Below are positions 62,652 through 64,000 of a DNA stretch of 64,000 bases, one piece after another. Under the pieces are notes generated by a model that searched no databases, was not told the origin of the DNA, and worked only from the letters and a program-made list of their open reading frames with translations. Each line of letters begins with the position of its first letter. The stretch's first letter is position 1. The translations under genes and the position numbers were made by a program. The stretch is from Desulfocucumis sp964643075 (GTDB lineage Bacteria > Bacillota > Desulfotomaculia > Desulfotomaculales > Desulfocucumaceae), in NCBI GenBank assembly GCA_964643075.1, contig CAZXQO010000024.1:5574-69573 (forward strand), written 5' to 3'.

Positions 62652-62687
62652 CCTCCTTCGGTTATGTCTTATCTAAAAGATAACCGA
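62652..62687 (-). promoter_or_regulatory. Hairpin plus strong ribosome binding site in the DsrMK-like leader (unit E3)
   Basis: On the minus strand TCGGTTAT pairs with ATAACCGA and is followed directly by AGGAGGTGAATT. This corresponds base for base to unit E1 before the ThDP enzyme, at the same place relative to an AraC gene. A short in-frame peptide (ATG 62634, MACGCREF...) runs into the GTG start at 62581. Confidence 0.6.
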
Positions 62688-62724
62688 GATGGAGAAAAAA
62701 ATCTTGACGTTTTTTAACGTAATT

Positions 62725-63594
62725 TTAAAGCACCGGTACATATAAATAAAATTTCCTGGTATGCCTGTAATTCTCAGAAAATAATTCAAAATATTCAATA
62801 CCTGCATTTTTGTTTAATTTATGTCTGGATACACTGAGCCATTTATCCAAATCTTTAAATATCGTGCCGAATATTAATCCCATGAACCCCGGGTACCTGA
62901 ATATAGCGTACTTGGATTCGGGAATACTCCTCTCCACTAATCCGGAGCGATCTCCCATATGCTCCTCTGCGGCTATACCATAGAAACTAAATTTGCGTGA
63001 CGGATCACTGCTGTCATTGCGGGTGATGCTGAATACTCGCCTGGCAGTGCCCCGGTAAATATACTCCTCTGTAAAATCAAAGACCTTGTGGATCAGTTCT
63101 TCCATCTCACAGGGGTCCTCCGGATGACGAATAAGGACTTCCTTTCCCAACAGTTTTATTTCTTTTAGTTTCCGGCAGTAGTGGTCAACGACAATAGCAT
63201 TATTTTTATTTCTGAAGTCCCGTTCAATGATATCCATCCTTTCTATTAAGGAAACATAAATATTCTCTTTCCTGTAGCGGCTCGGGTTAACGTGAAAAAG
63301 TTTAATAAAGTTCCGTGTGAAAACTTCATGAGAATTGAAACCGTACTGCAAGGCAATGTCCACCACATTGCGATCAGTATTTTTCAAAGCGATGGCAGCT
63401 TCAGTAAGCCTTCGCCCCAGAATATATGATTTTATAGTCTGATTGGTCACTGCCCGGAAAATGCGACAGAAATGCGTGGGTGAAATGTAATGCCGGGACG
63501 CCAGTTTCTCCAGGGACAGCTCCCGGTGCATATTAGACTCGATATATTGTATGGTGTCATTAACTAGTTCAATGTAATTCATGAATTCCCTCAC
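62725..63594 (-). CDS. AraC-family regulator with GyrI-like effector domain, copy 3
   Basis: 289 residues, intact. HTH units LSLEKLASRHYISPTHFCRIFRA and VVDIALQYGFNSHEVFTRNFIKLFHVNPSRYRK, then the GyrI-like domain ending YLYVPVL. More diverged from copies 1 and 2 than these are from one another. It is upstream of, and collinear with, the DsrMK-like operon, so it likely controls it. A small ligand common to the copies is plausible, since their effector domains share GDRSGLxERxIPxSKYAIF. Confidence 0.88.
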   Translation of the reverse strand: MREFMNYIELVNDTIQYIESNMHRELSLEKLASRHYISPTHFCRIFRAVTNQTIKSYILGRRLTEAAIALKNTDRNVVDIALQYGFNSHEVFTRNFIKLFHVNPSRYRKENIYVSLIERMDIIERDFRNKNNAIVVDHYCRKLKEIKLLGKEVLIRHPEDPCEMEELIHKVFDFTEEYIYRGTARRVFSITRNDSSDPSRKFSFYGIAAEEHMGDRSGLVERSIPESKYAIFRYPGFMGLIFGTIFKDLDKWLSVSRHKLNKNAGIEYFELFSENYRHTRKFYLYVPVL

Positions 63595-64000
63595 GAGGTA
63601 ACGCGAAAGGCTTTACGTTGTTCAGGCAGCCACGCATGTAGGTCATGAATATTGCGGTACGGCTGAATTGATTATATTCCATCAAAAAACCTTACAACAT
63701 AACTATATATTACCAAGTAAAGCTAATAATTCCTGCTATTTACTTTAAAATAATTGAATCTGAAGTTGAGCCGATAAAAAAACAAGTTGGAGATATAGAA
63801 GGAAATGGTTTGAATGATTGATCAATTTACCGATAGCTTCCAACTTGCCCAATTTCAGATTCCAAGGAAAATAGCCAAATAACGAAAACCAAACCAAATA
63901 TAAGTTATACAAACTGGAGCAAGAAGAAACTATAGATATTGATAATCCGTCACTATTACCTGCCGTTATCATAATCATAATAATTTACAATTTTCCTTCC
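63595..64000. other. 405-bp region upstream of AraC copy 3, no supported gene
   Basis: Contains TATATTACCAAGTAAAGCT and AATAACGAAAA-type tracts that also stand upstream of AraC copies 1 and 2, so part of the promoter region was duplicated along with the gene. A 22-codon frame at about 63813 (MIDQFTDSFQ) has weak support only. Confidence 0.45.

Noticed and set aside
63813..63881. 22-codon plus-strand peptide frame near the window end
   Set aside because: Weak ribosome binding site, no conservation evidence; may be part of duplicated promoter DNA.
1..64000. CRISPR array, rRNA operon, prophage
   Set aside because: No regularly spaced repeats, rRNA sequence or phage structural genes seen.

Overview
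The window looks like a chromosome segment of an anaerobic, probably sulfur- or formate-metabolising Firmicute, most likely of the Desulfotomaculum/Pelotomaculum (Peptococcaceae) type. The evidence is indirect: strong AGGAGG ribosome binding sites with many GTG and TTG starts, a selenocysteine formate dehydrogenase, a DsrMK-like membrane complex, a T-box leader, and no rRNA or other marker that would fix the genus. No phage and no CRISPR array were seen.

Layout. 0-15 kb is core-like: a cut-off polysaccharide deacetylase, a small siroheme-type sulfite/nitrite reductase protein with a Cys-rich partner, two lipoproteins, the ACT-domain/UPF0210 pair, a FetAB-like metal exporter with a DtxR/MntR-type regulator, a TetR-MFP-RND efflux operon, and an MBL-hydrolase/DUF3006/quinone reductase cluster. 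15.3-23.4 kb is an accessory stretch, partly AT-rich, with a frameshifted FAD reductase, decayed sequence, an HD hydrolase, an AAA ATPase, a DUF4157 protein carrying a YopT-like C-terminal domain, and a drug-type MFS pump. 23.4-25.4 kb holds E1 beta and alpha of a 2-oxoacid/acetoin dehydrogenase.

25.7-52.2 kb is dominated by molybdenum/tungsten biology. A minus-strand block encodes FdhD, MobB, a Moco-type riboswitch followed by an intrinsic terminator, the UGA(Sec)-containing FdhA with its SECIS hairpin, and two MoeA-family proteins. A second minus-strand block of about 12 kb runs from a divergent promoter region with tandem repeats: a 55-aa membrane peptide, ModABC, a second ModABC/Wtp-like transporter, a SAM methyltransferase, a FecBCD-type transporter, a broken radical-SAM/periplasmic-binding-protein fusion, ModD and Mop. 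The divergent plus-strand gene is an HTH-PBP regulator that probably senses molybdate or tungstate. Between these blocks lie an IS200 remnant, a BrnTA-type toxin-antitoxin relic, a split transketolase plus RuBisCO-like-protein operon, and a 97-nt selenocysteine-tRNA-shaped tRNA with a cysteine GCA anticodon.

52-64 kb has been shaped by duplication. Three AraC/GyrI-type regulators (one frameshifted), plus the 3' end of a fourth, sit in front of a ThDP-dependent enzyme operon and a DsrMK-like/VOC operon. The two operon-linked copies share a hairpin that abuts a ribosome binding site. Two copies of a C_GCAxxG-type redox gene, both damaged, accompany the regulators. A T-box leader, probably isoleucine-specific, precedes an MFS transporter.

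The strongest leads are the tRNA-Sec-like tRNA(Cys), the riboswitch-attenuated selenoprotein/Moco operon, the DUF4157 protease-like effector, the RLP-transketolase operon, and the repeated AraC-hairpin-leader unit. All family assignments are from reading the sequence; no database search was run.
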